DNA of 64,000 nucleotides from Shouchella oshimensis (GCF_002019765.1 NZ_KV917380.1:2700667-2764666), one strand, 5' to 3'; counted from the stretch's first letter, positions 38,428 to 48,295 are shown. The notes: generated by a model not told the origin, from the letters alone. Numbers and translations are program-made.

Positions 38428-40632
38428 TTAAGGATTAAGAGAAAAGGAAAACTCAAAACTCGGTTTTACAATCTCACTCTCAGAACCTTCCACTTCTGTT
38501 ACAGGATCATACGCAACGATTTGATAACTTGGAATAGAAAATGGATTGTAACGTCCTTCTGAGTAACGAGGTTCTGTTAAGTTCGTAGCTACTCTTTTTC
38601 GTTCATCGTCGTGAACTTCATAAACATTAAATTCCATTCGATCATCTTCAAATGCCTCCCACTCTAATTGGACACTTAGAAAGCCATTTCCTCCAAGAGA
38701 ATAACTCGCTTCAAAATTGGTTATCTCTTCCATCGCAATAGGTGGCTCTAGATCTTTTACTCCTTCTGGCTTTACAAACGCTGTCCCTTGATTTGATGCA
38801 GGCAGTTTATTAACCATCGCTTGGAATAAACGTGTCGGGTGTTGACTCCCACCTGTAAAATATTGTTCATCGGTTGTTGTATCATATCCCATCCACACAC
38901 TTCCAACGACTTCAGGCGTGTAACCGACGAACCAAGCATCTCGAACAGCTCCAGCTACATTAGGATAGCCCTGAGTTCCGGTTTTTCCAGCGATAGGCGA
39001 CGTTGTTTGCACACCAGTGGCGCCAGTACCTTCTTTCATTACTTGTTCCAGCATTCGCGTCATCGACCAGGCCGTTTGCTCAGACATAACCTCTGTTTCA
39101 ACTAAATTAGCTCCTCCTACTCGCTTGCCGTTAGAATCATAAATATCTTTTATAAAGTGAGGTTCAATCAACTGACCTTCATGAGCAAAAGAGCGATAAG
39201 ATTTGGTCATTTCGTATGGAGTTACGCCTTCATACAGACCACCTAACGCCAGTGATAATTGTCGATCTGGCACTTGTAAACCAAATTTCTTTAATTGGCG
39301 AACCGAATCACTGAGTCCCATCTCGTTTAATAACCAAACGGCTGGTGCGTTAGCCGATTGAACGAGAGAATCATATAAAGTCATTTCCCCACTATATACT
39401 CCTGAGGCATTTCGAGGCGTATAACCATCTTCTGTTTCATCCTCATAAAGGAGCAATTCATCCTTTAACGTTGAATAAGGGTGATACATGCCGCTTTCTA
39501 AAGCCGGTGCGTATACAGCAAGGGGTTTAAATGTTGATGCCGGGGATCGGTTAACATTCAGTCGATTTAACCCTCTTCGAACATAATCTTTTCCACCTTG
39601 TGCCGCTAGCACTCCGCCGGTGTTCACATCCATGAACATCATGGTTCCTTGAGCATCTTTACTTCCTTCAGGGTAAAAACGTTCATCATGTAATGCTTGA
39701 TATGTTTCATGCTGAAATGCCAAATTAATTGGACTGACAATTCGATACCCACCTGTAAGTAATTCATTATTACTCATGTTGTAGCGTTCGCTAGCTTCAT
39801 CCATCACCATATCAATGTACGTAAACAAAGCTTCATCTAACACATATTCTTGATGATCCGTTTCTACCGGGGCATCCTGATAAGAGGAAGCTTCTTCGTT
39901 TGATAAGTACCCCTGTTGCGCCATAACTGTTAGCACTAGGTCACGGCGTTCTTTATTTCGATCAGCTTCATTTAATGGCGAGAACGTACTAGGCGCATTA
40001 ACTACAGCCACTAAGGAAGCACCTTCATAAACGGTTAACTCTTTTGCAGGTTTATTAAAGTATAATTGGGAGGCCGCTTCGATCCCGTAAGCACCGTGAC
40101 CAAAATAGATTTGATTTAAGTACATCTCTAAAATTTCTTCTTTACTGTACCGTCTCTCCAAATTCATTGCTATTAGTACTTCATTCGTCTTACGGAGCCA
40201 TGCTTTTTCATTGGATAAAAACAAGTTTTTTGCAAGTTGCTGAGTAATCGTACTACCCCCTTCAACTTTTGCTCCTGCTAAAATATCTCGATAAAGCGCC
40301 CGACCAATCGCTCTAAAATCGATGCCTTGGTGCTCATAAAAGCGTGAATCTTCCATTGCAACAAATCCCTGTTGTACGTACTCAGGGATTTCTATAATGC
40401 TAACAAACTCTCGATTTTCCATATATAAATTCGTAATTACATTGCCTTCTGTATCAACGAGCACGCTGGATCGATTCATCATTAATTTCTCTTCATCTAG
40501 CTGATATGAACCAGCTAACATGAAGATTACGAATATAATGAAAGACAGTGCTATCATACCAACGACCGCACTCGCAACCAAACTCCATTTTTTTAGCAGA
40601 TCAATGACCCCCCTATAGGTCTTATAACACAT
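38428..40632 (-). CDS. pbpF: Class A penicillin-binding protein (PbpF-like)
   Basis: About 734 residues, bifunctional peptidoglycan synthase. There is one N-terminal membrane anchor. The GT51 glycosyltransferase domain has EDSRFYEHQGIDFRAIGRAL, EGGSTITQQLAKN and KEEILEMYLNQIYFGHGAYG; the transpeptidase has the SPASTFKPL active Ser-x-x-Lys, SAN and KTGTQGYPN. A fibronectin-like C-terminal tail follows. In B. subtilis pbpF (sporulation-linked, sigma-F) also lies upstream of hemEHY. The start is uncertain: ATG at 40632 lacks an SD, whereas AGGGGGG lies further in, eight bases before a CTG at 40599. Confidence 0.92.
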   Translation of the reverse strand: MCYKTYRGVIDLLKKWSLVASAVVGMIALSFIIFVIFMLAGSYQLDEEKLMMNRSSVLVDTEGNVITNLYMENREFVSIIEIPEYVQQGFVAMEDSRFYEHQGIDFRAIGRALYRDILAGAKVEGGSTITQQLAKNLFLSNEKAWLRKTNEVLIAMNLERRYSKEEILEMYLNQIYFGHGAYGIEAASQLYFNKPAKELTVYEGASLVAVVNAPSTFSPLNEADRNKERRDLVLTVMAQQGYLSNEEASSYQDAPVETDHQEYVLDEALFTYIDMVMDEASERYNMSNNELLTGGYRIVSPINLAFQHETYQALHDERFYPEGSKDAQGTMMFMDVNTGGVLAAQGGKDYVRRGLNRLNVNRSPASTFKPLAVYAPALESGMYHPYSTLKDELLLYEDETEDGYTPRNASGVYSGEMTLYDSLVQSANAPAVWLLNEMGLSDSVRQLKKFGLQVPDRQLSLALGGLYEGVTPYEMTKSYRSFAHEGQLIEPHFIKDIYDSNGKRVGGANLVETEVMSEQTAWSMTRMLEQVMKEGTGATGVQTTSPIAGKTGTQGYPNVAGAVRDAWFVGYTPEVVGSVWMGYDTTTDEQYFTGGSQHPTRLFQAMVNKLPASNQGTAFVKPEGVKDLEPPIAMEEITNFEASYSLGGNGFLSVQLEWEAFEDDRMEFNVYEVHDDERKRVATNLTEPRYSEGRYNPFSIPSYQIVAYDPVTEVEGSESEIVKPSFEFSFSLNP

Positions 40633-40864
40633 TGAAAACAAACTACCATCCAGTCTATCGTACTTATCATATAAAAAAAAGACAGGATTCGGTGGGATTT
40701 TCGCTTAATTTACAAGGTATTTAGGGGTTCTTTGACATTTATCACGTAATGTTCAAAATTGCACACGAAACGTATTCGCTTTCATTTGTTTAAACATGTT
40801 ACACTTGGAAAGGTCATAGACTAGTACAACATGAACTATTTTTTGTTTTAAGGGGCTGAGCTAA

Positions 40865-41581
40865 ATGGAAGTAACCTTTAGCATTGCGTTTTTCGCAGGC
40901 TTAGTTTCTTTCTTTTCACCGTGCATCTTTCCTTTAATGCCTGCTTATTTATCTCAACTAACAGGCACTACTGTCACAAATGGAGCGATTGCTGCACCTA
41001 GAAGAATAATCTTGTCCAGAAGTTTTGGTTTTATCGCTGGTTTCACACTTGTCTTTATGCTGTTCGGTTTAGCTAGCACGATGCTTGGGCAGCTTTTTGT
41101 TAGCAATCAAGCATTACTAGAGCGTCTTGGCGGAATTGTTATTATTTTATTCGGTCTACAAATGACTGGACTGATTTCTATTCGTGCTCTGTTTTCAGAC
41201 AAGAGATTAGAGCCGTCCTCTAATACTGCGGCAAGTTTTTCAAAATCGCTATTGTTCGGCTTTCTATTTGCAGCAGGTTGGACTCCTTGTATTGGGCTTG
41301 TATTAGCAAGTATTCTCACTTTAGCAAGTACATCTACTACTATATGGAACGGAGTTTTTTTACTCTTTATTTATTCTGTTGGACTCGGTATTCCGTTTTT
41401 ACTTATTGCCATGCTCTGGGCGCGTTCATTGCACAAAATGAGACGTTTAAATCGTTACTTGCCAATCATTCAAAAAATAAGTGGCGTTATGATGATTATA
41501 TTAGGCGTTCTTCTATTCACTGGCTATTTTTCAACACTTGCGGCAATGATGGCCCAATATACGCCTAGCTGGATGAAATAA
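40865..41581 (+). CDS. ccdA: Cytochrome c biogenesis protein CcdA
   Basis: 238 residues, six membrane helices; passes reducing equivalents from thioredoxin to extracytoplasmic thiol proteins. The two redox cysteines lie in SFFSPCIFPLMPAYL (helix 1) and AAGWTPCIGLVLAS (helix 4). SD AAGGGG. Confidence 0.93.
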   Translation: MEVTFSIAFFAGLVSFFSPCIFPLMPAYLSQLTGTTVTNGAIAAPRRIILSRSFGFIAGFTLVFMLFGLASTMLGQLFVSNQALLERLGGIVIILFGLQMTGLISIRALFSDKRLEPSSNTAASFSKSLLFGFLFAAGWTPCIGLVLASILTLASTSTTIWNGVFLLFIYSVGLGIPFLLIAMLWARSLHKMRRLNRYLPIIQKISGVMMIILGVLLFTGYFSTLAAMMAQYTPSWMK

Positions 41582-41601
41582 CCAGGTTCCCCTTTCAGTA
41601 T

Positions 41602-41633
41602 GAGTAGCGCGGCTTCGCTGTGCTGCTCCTTTT
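41602..41633 (+). terminator. Terminator after ccdA
   Basis: GAGTAGCGCGGCTTCG folds back on CTGTGCTGCTC with small mismatches, then CTTTT. Moderate quality. The following 41634-41762 holds nothing I can identify. Confidence 0.6.
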
Positions 41634-41764
41634 GGCGTTACGTAACCGTATTCACTAAGCAACTACTTTTTACATCTAATCTGGATCTCATTGACCATTA
41701 AACAACTTCATCCTCTCTAAACAGACTATTACGACCGGAATTCAAACAGGTTATTTAAACGAAA

Positions 41765-41797
41765 AAAGGATCGTAACCATCTGCGGAACGACCCTTT
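41765..41797 (-). terminator. Terminator after ecsC
   Basis: Reverse strand AAAGGGTCGT / ACGATCCTTT with one G-U pair and a 13-base loop, followed by a T-run. Confidence 0.75.
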
Positions 41798-41809
41798 GCA
41801 CTCATTCTT

Positions 41810-42544
41810 CTACTCATTTTCCAGCGTTACCCGTTTAAATTCTGCAAGCCAACGCATTCGACAGAGCTGAATGGTGTTCTCTTCAAGTTTTGTGAATAAA
41901 TAGTAGTTTGCTGTTCCTCCAAATACCGCGCCCACAACTGGAAGGAGTTGCAAGGTCTTCGGAATATCAATAGTATCTCGATATTGAAGTTGCAATTGTT
42001 CCCAATTTGTTTCATTAATTGTCCCATGCTCAATATAGGCCTCAACCTCTTTTAATACATCTAATCGATGTGTTCGATTCCCATAGCTAAACTGAAACAA
42101 TAGCAAAATAAAAAAACGATCTTGCAGTGTTTCGGTTGAAAACCCATAAAGATGAGCAACCTCAAACAAAGCCTTTAACTTTAGGGATAAAAAAAGAGGG
42201 AAATCCATTGCTCCTGCAACAAATCCCCCTGCTCCCGTTCCAATCCCTTCCGCTAACGCCATACGACGATACCGTCGAAACAGATCCACCGCTTTTTGAT
42301 CAGCTTCTTCAAGGGAAAAAGAACGTATTTCTTTCACAATCAATTGATTAGACTTGTCAATGCCGTACATAATTGTTTCCGCTGTTCTCTTCACACATTG
42401 TGTAGCAACAGTATGATAGAGTTTAGGCATCTTATCTTGAATCGTTTCTTGCAAATATCCAACCTTTTTCTTCAAATGTGACTCTGGTCGTTGTTGCTGC
42501 CGTTTCCAAATTGCAAGCTCTTCCTCTATACCCTTCACATTCAT
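41810..42544 (-). CDS. ecsC: EcsC family protein
   Basis: 244 residues. Family motifs are TGAGGFVAGAMDFPLFLSLK near the middle and LLPVVGAVFGGTANYYLFTK near the C-terminus. It is third in ecsABC, as in B. subtilis; its biochemical function is not known. Confidence 0.9.
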   Translation of the reverse strand: MNVKGIEEELAIWKRQQQRPESHLKKKVGYLQETIQDKMPKLYHTVATQCVKRTAETIMYGIDKSNQLIVKEIRSFSLEEADQKAVDLFRRYRRMALAEGIGTGAGGFVAGAMDFPLFLSLKLKALFEVAHLYGFSTETLQDRFFILLLFQFSYGNRTHRLDVLKEVEAYIEHGTINETNWEQLQLQYRDTIDIPKTLQLLPVVGAVFGGTANYYLFTKLEENTIQLCRMRWLAEFKRVTLENE

Positions 42545-42571
42545 TACGAGAGCCCCCTTCGCTACATCTTA

Positions 42572-43798
42572 TTAGCGGACTCTGCGATACTTTCCTTTTT
42601 TTCGATGAACGAGTGTTTGACTTCCATATAAACCGAGTAACGCACTGGCAACTAAAACAAGCACGCCATATAAAAGATCACTCGTCACTACTGCAACGAC
42701 TCCGTATACAATGGCAAGCAAGAAGAGCAACCGGGCAGTTATATACGTTAATGCTTGCTTCTTTTCTTCAGGCTTTATTGGATATAGGTCAATCCAAATA
42801 CTAGCAGAGTGGTGGAATGAGAGAGTTGATAACTGCATCATTGTAATATGAGTAAACAACAATGCCATTGCTAATTTCATCCAGCCTAATGGAAGCACAT
42901 AAATGAAGAGTCCCCCCACAATAGTTAGTCGAAGATACGTACCTAGATAGTCATTCGCTCGAACAAAAGTCCGCGCATATAAGTAGTGGTACACCGCATC
43001 TTTTTTTCCACCTAACAATTGAACAGCCCATTGTAAGTAAGTACGCTCACGCACTTTATTACGTAGCTGTGGTACATCCGTAAAAGCATTTGCAATTCGG
43101 TAAAAGAACATAACCATCTGATTTTCCACTTCAATTAATCGTTCCCATTTTAAGCTATGCTTTTTTTCAAGCGGTTGCCAATACCCTTTGTACAGGATCG
43201 CCATAAGCACAACAATTGCTACGATTAACCACACAGGTGCTTGTGCAAATAGTAAATAGGCAGCCACAGCATTAATCAGCATGCGAAGAGCCATATTTGA
43301 ATATCGCTCTCCTTTTGCCACGAGACGTTGCTCCTGCCAAACACATAAGAGATTCCATATTTTTATTAACAAAAGAAACAGTAGCGCTAGCCAAAACGTA
43401 GCCCCCGTACCAATACGCTCTGTGAACATTGGACCAACCGCCATAAATAATAAGACGATGTAGCTGGCTTGCCACATACTTGAGTATCTTAATGCTTGAT
43501 TGAAATAAACCGACATTTTTGTTTCGTAAGGTAATAAGAAAACAACATCGGCTGGTTTAACAAAAGTCCGAATAGAACCCGCAGTTAAGCGCCACGTAAA
43601 CAGAACAGTTAATAACGGTACTAGCGGGAAGTCCACAGGCATTTGCTCTACGAATTGCTGATAATATACGGTAAGAAAGATAAACAAGAAATAAACCGAA
43701 ATAACAAAACCACTGTTTAAGATTAATTTCAGATATCCTCTCGCCTCAGACCAGTATTGATGACGTCTAGATTCCCAAAGCTCTTGTGCCTGTCTCAT
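42572..43798 (-). CDS. ecsB: ABC transporter permease EcsB
   Basis: 408 residues, the same length as B. subtilis EcsB, with about ten hydrophobic segments arranged in pairs. Overlaps ecsA by four bases. The Ecs transporter affects secretion, competence and regulated intramembrane proteolysis in B. subtilis; its substrate is thought to be peptide-like. Confidence 0.93.
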   Translation of the reverse strand: MRQAQELWESRRHQYWSEARGYLKLILNSGFVISVYFLFIFLTVYYQQFVEQMPVDFPLVPLLTVLFTWRLTAGSIRTFVKPADVVFLLPYETKMSVYFNQALRYSSMWQASYIVLLFMAVGPMFTERIGTGATFWLALLFLLLIKIWNLLCVWQEQRLVAKGERYSNMALRMLINAVAAYLLFAQAPVWLIVAIVVLMAILYKGYWQPLEKKHSLKWERLIEVENQMVMFFYRIANAFTDVPQLRNKVRERTYLQWAVQLLGGKKDAVYHYLYARTFVRANDYLGTYLRLTIVGGLFIYVLPLGWMKLAMALLFTHITMMQLSTLSFHHSASIWIDLYPIKPEEKKQALTYITARLLFLLAIVYGVVAVVTSDLLYGVLVLVASALLGLYGSQTLVHRKKGKYRRVR

Positions 43799-44538
43799 TC
43801 CTGAACGTCCTTCGTCATTTCTATATAAATATCGTCTAGAGTCGCATCGCTTTTCCCGATGGCTAGCCTCATCTCATCAAGGGTCCCTGTTAGCACCACT
43901 TTTCCCTGATGTAAAATAACAAAGCGATCACAGTAACGCTCAGCCGTTGCCAAAATATGGGTGGACATTAATATGCCTGCACCTTTTTTCTTCATTTCCG
44001 AAATCCAGTTTAAAAAAGACTGTATTCCTACTGGGTCTAGTCCAACAATGGGTTCGTCTACTACGTATAGCTCTGGTTCCGCCAGAAAAGCACTCATAAT
44101 CATTACTTTTTGACGCATTCCTTTTGAAAAATGATTAGGGTACCACTTTTTCATCTTTGTCATATTAAATTCTTTTAAGAGTGTTTCTGCACGCTGTTCA
44201 AAGTCTGATTTATCAATTCCATAGGCAACACTTGTTAACTCTAAATGCTCCCATAATGTCAATTCATCATACAAAAGTGGTGTTTCTGGAATATAGGCGA
44301 ATGATCTTCGATACTGATCTGCATTATCAGCAAAACGCAATCCGTTAATTTTCACTTCACCAGATTGTGGGTCCATTAACCCTAATACATGCTTAATGGT
44401 AGTACTCTTCCCAGCACCATTTAACCCAATTAAACCGACGATTTCTTGCTTCTGAACACCAAATGAAACGTTATGTAAAACAGGCTTTTTTGGTGTATAT
44501 CCACCTGATAATTCATTAATCTCTAACATATTAGCCAT
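43795..44538 (-). CDS. ecsA: ABC transporter ATP-binding protein EcsA
   Basis: 247 residues. Walker A GLNGAGKSTTIKHV, signature FSKGMRQKVMIMSA, Walker B LYVVDEPIVGLDP, H-loop MSTHILATAE. SD GGGGGAG. Divergent from hit, the B. subtilis arrangement. Confidence 0.96.
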   Translation of the reverse strand: MANMLEINELSGGYTPKKPVLHNVSFGVQKQEIVGLIGLNGAGKSTTIKHVLGLMDPQSGEVKINGLRFADNADQYRRSFAYIPETPLLYDELTLWEHLELTSVAYGIDKSDFEQRAETLLKEFNMTKMKKWYPNHFSKGMRQKVMIMSAFLAEPELYVVDEPIVGLDPVGIQSFLNWISEMKKKGAGILMSTHILATAERYCDRFVILHQGKVVLTGTLDEMRLAIGKSDATLDDIYIEMTKDVQE

Positions 44539-44648
44539 TTATGTCATCACTCCCCCTTGTAGTTTAGCAAAAAAAAAGTAGAAAAGCACTTTCAGAACTC
44601 TTTCACTCTATTCACCATCATGCTTTTAAAATCCTTTCACCATCTTGA

Positions 44649-44677
44649 TTGCTTCTTTTCATAAATATGCGTACAAT
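44649..44677 (+). promoter_or_regulatory. Sigma-A promoter of hit
   Basis: TTGCTT (44649-44654), 17-base spacer, TACAAT (44672-44677), 33 bases before the hit ATG. Confidence 0.6.
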
Positions 44678-44710
44678 TTTAGCTAAGATTGATTCAAAGG
44701 AGGATTCTCT

Positions 44711-45142
44711 ATGTCAGACTGCATTTTCTGTGCTATAAGAGATGGACAGCTACCAGCCACAAAATTGTACGAGGATGAGCATGTTTTAGCATTTTATAAC
44801 ATCCAACAAATAACAAAAGGGCACACACTGGTCATTCCGAAACAGCATCATGAAGCAATTTTCGACCTTCCCCCGGAAACAGCTTCACACCTATTTTCAG
44901 TTGTTCCGAAACTCGCTACAGCTTTAAAAGAGAGTTATTCGTGTAAAGGGTTGAATATCGTTAATAATAACGGACGAATTGCAGGTCAAACTGTGTTTCA
45001 CTACCACCTTCACCTTGTGCCTCGATATGGAGAAGAAGGGATTTACAGCAATATTTGGAATAAAGAAGCTAGCCCCGATCATTTAAACGGGTTAGAACCT
45101 TATACAGAACGTTTCAAAGCCACACTAAACAGTTCTATTTAA
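44711..45142 (+). CDS. hit: HIT-family nucleotide-binding protein
   Basis: 143 residues. The histidine triad is HYHLHLVPR; N-terminal CIFCAIRDGQLPATKLYED is typical. Probably hydrolyses nucleoside phosphoramidates or dinucleoside polyphosphates. SD AAAGGAGG. Divergent from ecsA. Confidence 0.96.
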   Translation: MSDCIFCAIRDGQLPATKLYEDEHVLAFYNIQQITKGHTLVIPKQHHEAIFDLPPETASHLFSVVPKLATALKESYSCKGLNIVNNNGRIAGQTVFHYHLHLVPRYGEEGIYSNIWNKEASPDHLNGLEPYTERFKATLNSSI

Positions 45143-45143
45143 G

Positions 45144-45171
45144 AAAAAGTCACTTTGCAGTGACTTTTTTT
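45144..45171 (+). terminator. Terminator after hit
   Basis: AAAAAGTCACT / AGTGACTTTTT with a four-base loop and T-run, directly after the hit stop. Confidence 0.9.
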
Positions 45172-45280
45172 GCATTATTATTCTCAAATAAAAATAATTT
45201 GCGATTTTATCGCCCAAAAAGTCAAAATTATGATATCATTTCTAAAAACACACGTTAAAGGGATAAAGGGAGTCAAAAAA

Positions 45281-46357
45281 ATGAAAAATGTTCATAACTT
45301 TAGCGCTGGTCCTGCTGCTTTACCTCGCCAAGCACTCGAAAAAGCACAATCAAGTTTACTTAATTATGAAGAATCGCAAGTCTCTATCATGGAGATGAGT
45401 CACCGATCTAAAACCTATGAAAACGTTCACTTTCAAGCAATTTCTCGACTAAAATCGTTAATGAAATTAGATGAAGATACTCATATTCTTTTTTTTCAAG
45501 GTGGAGCAAATCTTCAATTTTCGATGGTTCCAATGAATTTTCTAAATAATCAATCCAGTTATGTGTTGACAGGTGTTTGGTCAGAAAAAGCTGCCAATGA
45601 AGCGAAACGATTTGGGACTATTGACGTACAAACACATGCGAAAGAAAATGGGTATTCAACCATCCCATCGCCGGATGACCTTTCTTATGATGACCGAAAT
45701 TCCTATTTACATATAACATCAAACAACACAATTTATGGAACTCAATGGAAAAAATTCCCTTATTCAAAACTACCGTTAGTTTGTGACATGTCCAGTGATA
45801 TTTTATCAAGAGACATTGATTATAATGCATTTGATCTTATTTACGCAGGTGCTCAAAAGAATCTTGGTCCTGCTGGTGTGACCATCGTTGCAGTTAAAGA
45901 TTCATTTCTTAAAAACGCTCATTCCGACGTAGCACCAATGCTTTCCTATCAAACCTTTTCTAAAAGTCAGTCCATGTATAACACACCACCTGTCTTTTCG
46001 ATCTACATGTTGAACTTAGTATTAGAATGGATTGAAAGCGAAGGTGGTGTTTCATCAATTGAAGCTCGAAATGAAAAGAAAGCTTCTCTACTCTACGATG
46101 CCATTGATCGCAGTGAAGGCTTTTATCGAGGTCACGCCGAAAAAGAAGCTCGCTCTACAATGAACGTGACCTTTAATTTACAACATGACGATTTGGAGAA
46201 ACTGTTTTTACAAGAAGCTGAAGAAGCTGGACTTATCGGATTACCTGGACATCGTTTAGTTGGTGGTATCCGGGCAAGTATTTACAACGCAGTTCCACTA
46301 GAATCTTGCGAAGTACTTGCTGCTTTCATGGATTCCTTTAAAAGAAAACATACGTAA
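45281..46357 (+). CDS. serC: Phosphoserine aminotransferase
   Basis: 358 residues; PLP enzyme of serine synthesis. N-terminal NFSAGPAALPRQALEKAQ; PLP lysine in IYAGAQKNLGPAGVTIV; C-terminal GLPGHRLVGGIRASIYNAV. The ATG at 45281 after AAGGGAG is used; the frame is open upstream to 45170 but lacks other signals. Just upstream is a small palindrome ATGATATCAT (45228-45237) that may belong to its promoter. Confidence 0.96.
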   Translation: MKNVHNFSAGPAALPRQALEKAQSSLLNYEESQVSIMEMSHRSKTYENVHFQAISRLKSLMKLDEDTHILFFQGGANLQFSMVPMNFLNNQSSYVLTGVWSEKAANEAKRFGTIDVQTHAKENGYSTIPSPDDLSYDDRNSYLHITSNNTIYGTQWKKFPYSKLPLVCDMSSDILSRDIDYNAFDLIYAGAQKNLGPAGVTIVAVKDSFLKNAHSDVAPMLSYQTFSKSQSMYNTPPVFSIYMLNLVLEWIESEGGVSSIEARNEKKASLLYDAIDRSEGFYRGHAEKEARSTMNVTFNLQHDDLEKLFLQEAEEAGLIGLPGHRLVGGIRASIYNAVPLESCEVLAAFMDSFKRKHT

Positions 46358-46405
46358 CATACAAAAGTCATCCTATACAAATAGAATATAGATGGAGGAA
46401 TGGTT

Positions 46406-46939
46406 ATGGAGCCAATGGCAAAGCACTCAATGTTATATAGTTACAAGCTAGCTGTATTAAGTAAAGCGATGTGGAAATCCGTCGAGAAAGATTGGCAAAA
46501 CTGGATTAAGCCGTTTAACTTAAACTTGAATGAGCATCATATTTTGTGGATTGCTGATCAGTTCAATGGCGCTTCCATTTCTGACATTGCCTCATACGGT
46601 GCCATGCATGTGTCAACTGCCTTTAACTTTTCCAAAAAGCTAGAAAAGCGAGGGTTATTAACATTCTCGAAAAAACAAGAAGATAAGAGAAATACGTACG
46701 TTTGCCTAACAGAAGAAGGAAAGATCCTGTTACACGAGACGTTACGTGTCTTTAACGAACAAACCTTCAATGTCTACCAAGGCTCTTTGCCAATTAAAGA
46801 GATTTACGGAAGGTTCCCGGAATTCTCAGAATTAGTGTCGATTGTACGCCACTTATATGATGATGATTTTATTCGACAGTTTCATGATGATTCCTTTATC
46901 TCTTCTAAGCCATCATCAAAGCAAAGAAGTTATTTATAA
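46406..46939 (+). CDS. hpr: Hpr/ScoC MarR-type transition-state regulator
   Basis: 177 residues; winged-helix repressor of protease and sporulation genes in B. subtilis. Seen: [40 protein letters not shown] and the recognition region [17 protein letters not shown]. Start at 46406, seven bases after GGAGG (another ATG at 46400 touches the SD). Shorter than the 203 residues of B. subtilis ScoC, at the C-terminus. Near serC and prsA, as usual. Confidence 0.92.
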   Translation: MEPMAKHSMLYSYKLAVLSKAMWKSVEKDWQNWIKPFNLNLNEHHILWIADQFNGASISDIASYGAMHVSTAFNFSKKLEKRGLLTFSKKQEDKRNTYVCLTEEGKILLHETLRVFNEQTFNVYQGSLPIKEIYGRFPEFSELVSIVRHLYDDDFIRQFHDDSFISSKPSSKQRSYL

Positions 46940-46969
46940 TATCGTTACTTACTAAAGGTAAGGGCATGT

Positions 46970-47002
46970 AAAAAGGGCGCACATTCGTTTGTGCCTTTTT
47001 TT
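46970..47002 (+). terminator. Terminator after hpr
   Basis: AAAAGGGCGCAC / GTGCCTTTTT with a short loop and T-run. Confidence 0.75.
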
Positions 47003-47141
47003 ATTTTACCGTTCTATCCACCTATTCCGTTCACATAATCACTCGCCTTTTTCATGGTGGTAATGAGTGGTGTTTCAAAAATAGGATGTTTGACAACATT
47101 TACACGCCAATTTGGAAAATAAGTTCTGTTATAAACAAACG

Positions 47142-47422
47142 AAAGAGGCTGGGACATAACTAAAAATAGTATTTGAAAAGACGAATAGTTTAAACTATGC
47201 TGAGTAGCACCGCTACAGGAGAATCCTTCGCTTTCCGAGGACACGGCCTCAGCCTCCTCCGTGGAAAACCGCCACTCCAGAGTCTTCAGACACGTGCTGA
47301 ACCCCCAGGAGTCTTCGGATTCCCCTTCCGCTCATTTTCATATAAAACAAACGACGAACGTTCCTATTTTCAGGAATGTTCGTCATTTTGGTCTGTCTAT
47401 CTACTTTTGTCCCAGCCTCTTT
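47142..47422. repeat. 281-bp non-coding element with perfect 15-bp terminal inverted repeats
   Basis: Ends are AAAGAGGCTGGGACA (47142-47156) and TGTCCCAGCCTCTTT (47408-47422), perfect complements. Inside are a G+C-rich stretch with CGCTTTCCGAGGACAC and CAGGAGTCTTCGGATTCC and a strong hairpin (GACGAACGTTCC / GGAATGTTCGTC, about 47350-47382). I recall similar CGCTTTCC...CAGGAGTC blocks scattered between genes in many Bacillaceae, so this is probably a copy of a MITE-like or RNA-forming repeat. No protein is convincing here. The flank 47003-47141 holds nothing recognisable. Confidence 0.8.
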
Positions 47423-47429
47423 AAAAACA

Positions 47430-48014
47430 TTATTGTATAAGAGATATGTCTAAGACATCTTCACTTAAATTGACGTCATTAAAGCGTAAGCCAAAAGGCT
47501 CTAACTCTTCAATCATTCGTAAATCAATTACTACATGTTCTTCACTTGGATAGAGATAAATCCATTCTGGCAATTCAGCTATTTGATTAAACATGCGAAG
47601 CGCTGTTTCTGGTGAGATCGATAAAAATCCTGCTGACAGATTGTCTGCTTCTAGTAATAAGCTGCCATCTTCTTGTACGGTCGGCTCGAAACGCATGGCT
47701 ACATCAATTGAAGACAGAACAGCATCTACTTCACCTTCTAAATAAACACCATCCTCAGCCAAGTAGAAGTAGAATGGTATATCTTCTTCTAATAAATTGT
47801 CCAATAAAAGATTTGACTGATCTAGCGTCATTTGAAAGCTCAATAATTCTTCGTTCTCACTATTTGTAGTTGGACGCTCCCTTGGATCAGAATCAACGTT
47901 CCCGAAGAGCCGTATTGCTGCAATTAGCAATATAGAAAGAATGATCATTAAAATTGTAAGAACAATAAAAAAGCCTGTTTTATAAAAACGGTTGGTTTGT
48001 TGTCTCCTATTCAT
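47430..48014 (-). CDS. YpmS-like (DUF2140) membrane-anchored protein
   Basis: 194 residues: one N-terminal helix (GFFIVLTILMIILSILLIAA) and an extracytoplasmic domain with QMTLDQSNLLLDNLLEE and the C-terminal LPEWIYLYPSEEHVVIDLRM and PFGLRFNDVNLSEDVLDISL. The layout and motifs fit DUF2140 (YpmS in B. subtilis); function unknown. The start at 48014 follows AGGAGTG. It begins eight bases after the repeat element ends on the left, so the element lies in its 3' flank. Confidence 0.8.
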   Translation of the reverse strand: MNRRQQTNRFYKTGFFIVLTILMIILSILLIAAIRLFGNVDSDPRERPTTNSENEELLSFQMTLDQSNLLLDNLLEEDIPFYFYLAEDGVYLEGEVDAVLSSIDVAMRFEPTVQEDGSLLLEADNLSAGFLSISPETALRMFNQIAELPEWIYLYPSEEHVVIDLRMIEELEPFGLRFNDVNLSEDVLDISLIQ

Positions 48015-48123
48015 TCTCGCCACTCCTATGTATAAATGTTTTCTACTGCCTTTATACCCTTTTCTACACTCTTTCAACAATAGTTCCACCTATTTTTTGA
48101 TAATTTTTGTTCTAACTAGAGAA

Positions 48124-48151
48124 AGCGCTCATGAATCTATCCATGAGCGCT
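48124..48151 (-). terminator. Hairpin terminator after the YjcZ-like gene
   Basis: AGCGCTCATG / CATGAGCGCT with an eight-base loop; the reverse strand continues TTTCTC, so the T-run is short. Confidence 0.6.
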
Positions 48152-48159
48152 AGACGTTA

Positions 48160-48255
48160 CTAGCAAATCCAAGAAGCCCCGATAATCACTAATAAAATGA
48201 ATAAAACTACGATTAATGCAAACCCACTGTTGTATCCTCCGCCTGCGTAACTCAT
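48160..48255 (-). CDS. YjcZ-family sporulation miniprotein
   Basis: 31 residues: MSYAGGGYNSGFALIVVLFI then LLVIIGASWIC. The Gly-rich start followed by one membrane helix and IIGA-W is the YjcZ family pattern. Strong SD AAAGGAGG. Such proteins are abundant in spores or sporulating cells; function unknown. Confidence 0.85.
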   Translation of the reverse strand: MSYAGGGYNSGFALIVVLFILLVIIGASWIC

Positions 48256-48295
48256 GTACATTTCCTCCTTTGAAAATTTCACATTTTTTTTGATA

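Noticed and set aside
47014-47424. ORFs of 75-76 codons on both strands over the 281-bp element
   Set aside because: They cross the inverted repeats, lack SDs and have unlikely composition; the region behaves as a non-coding repeat.
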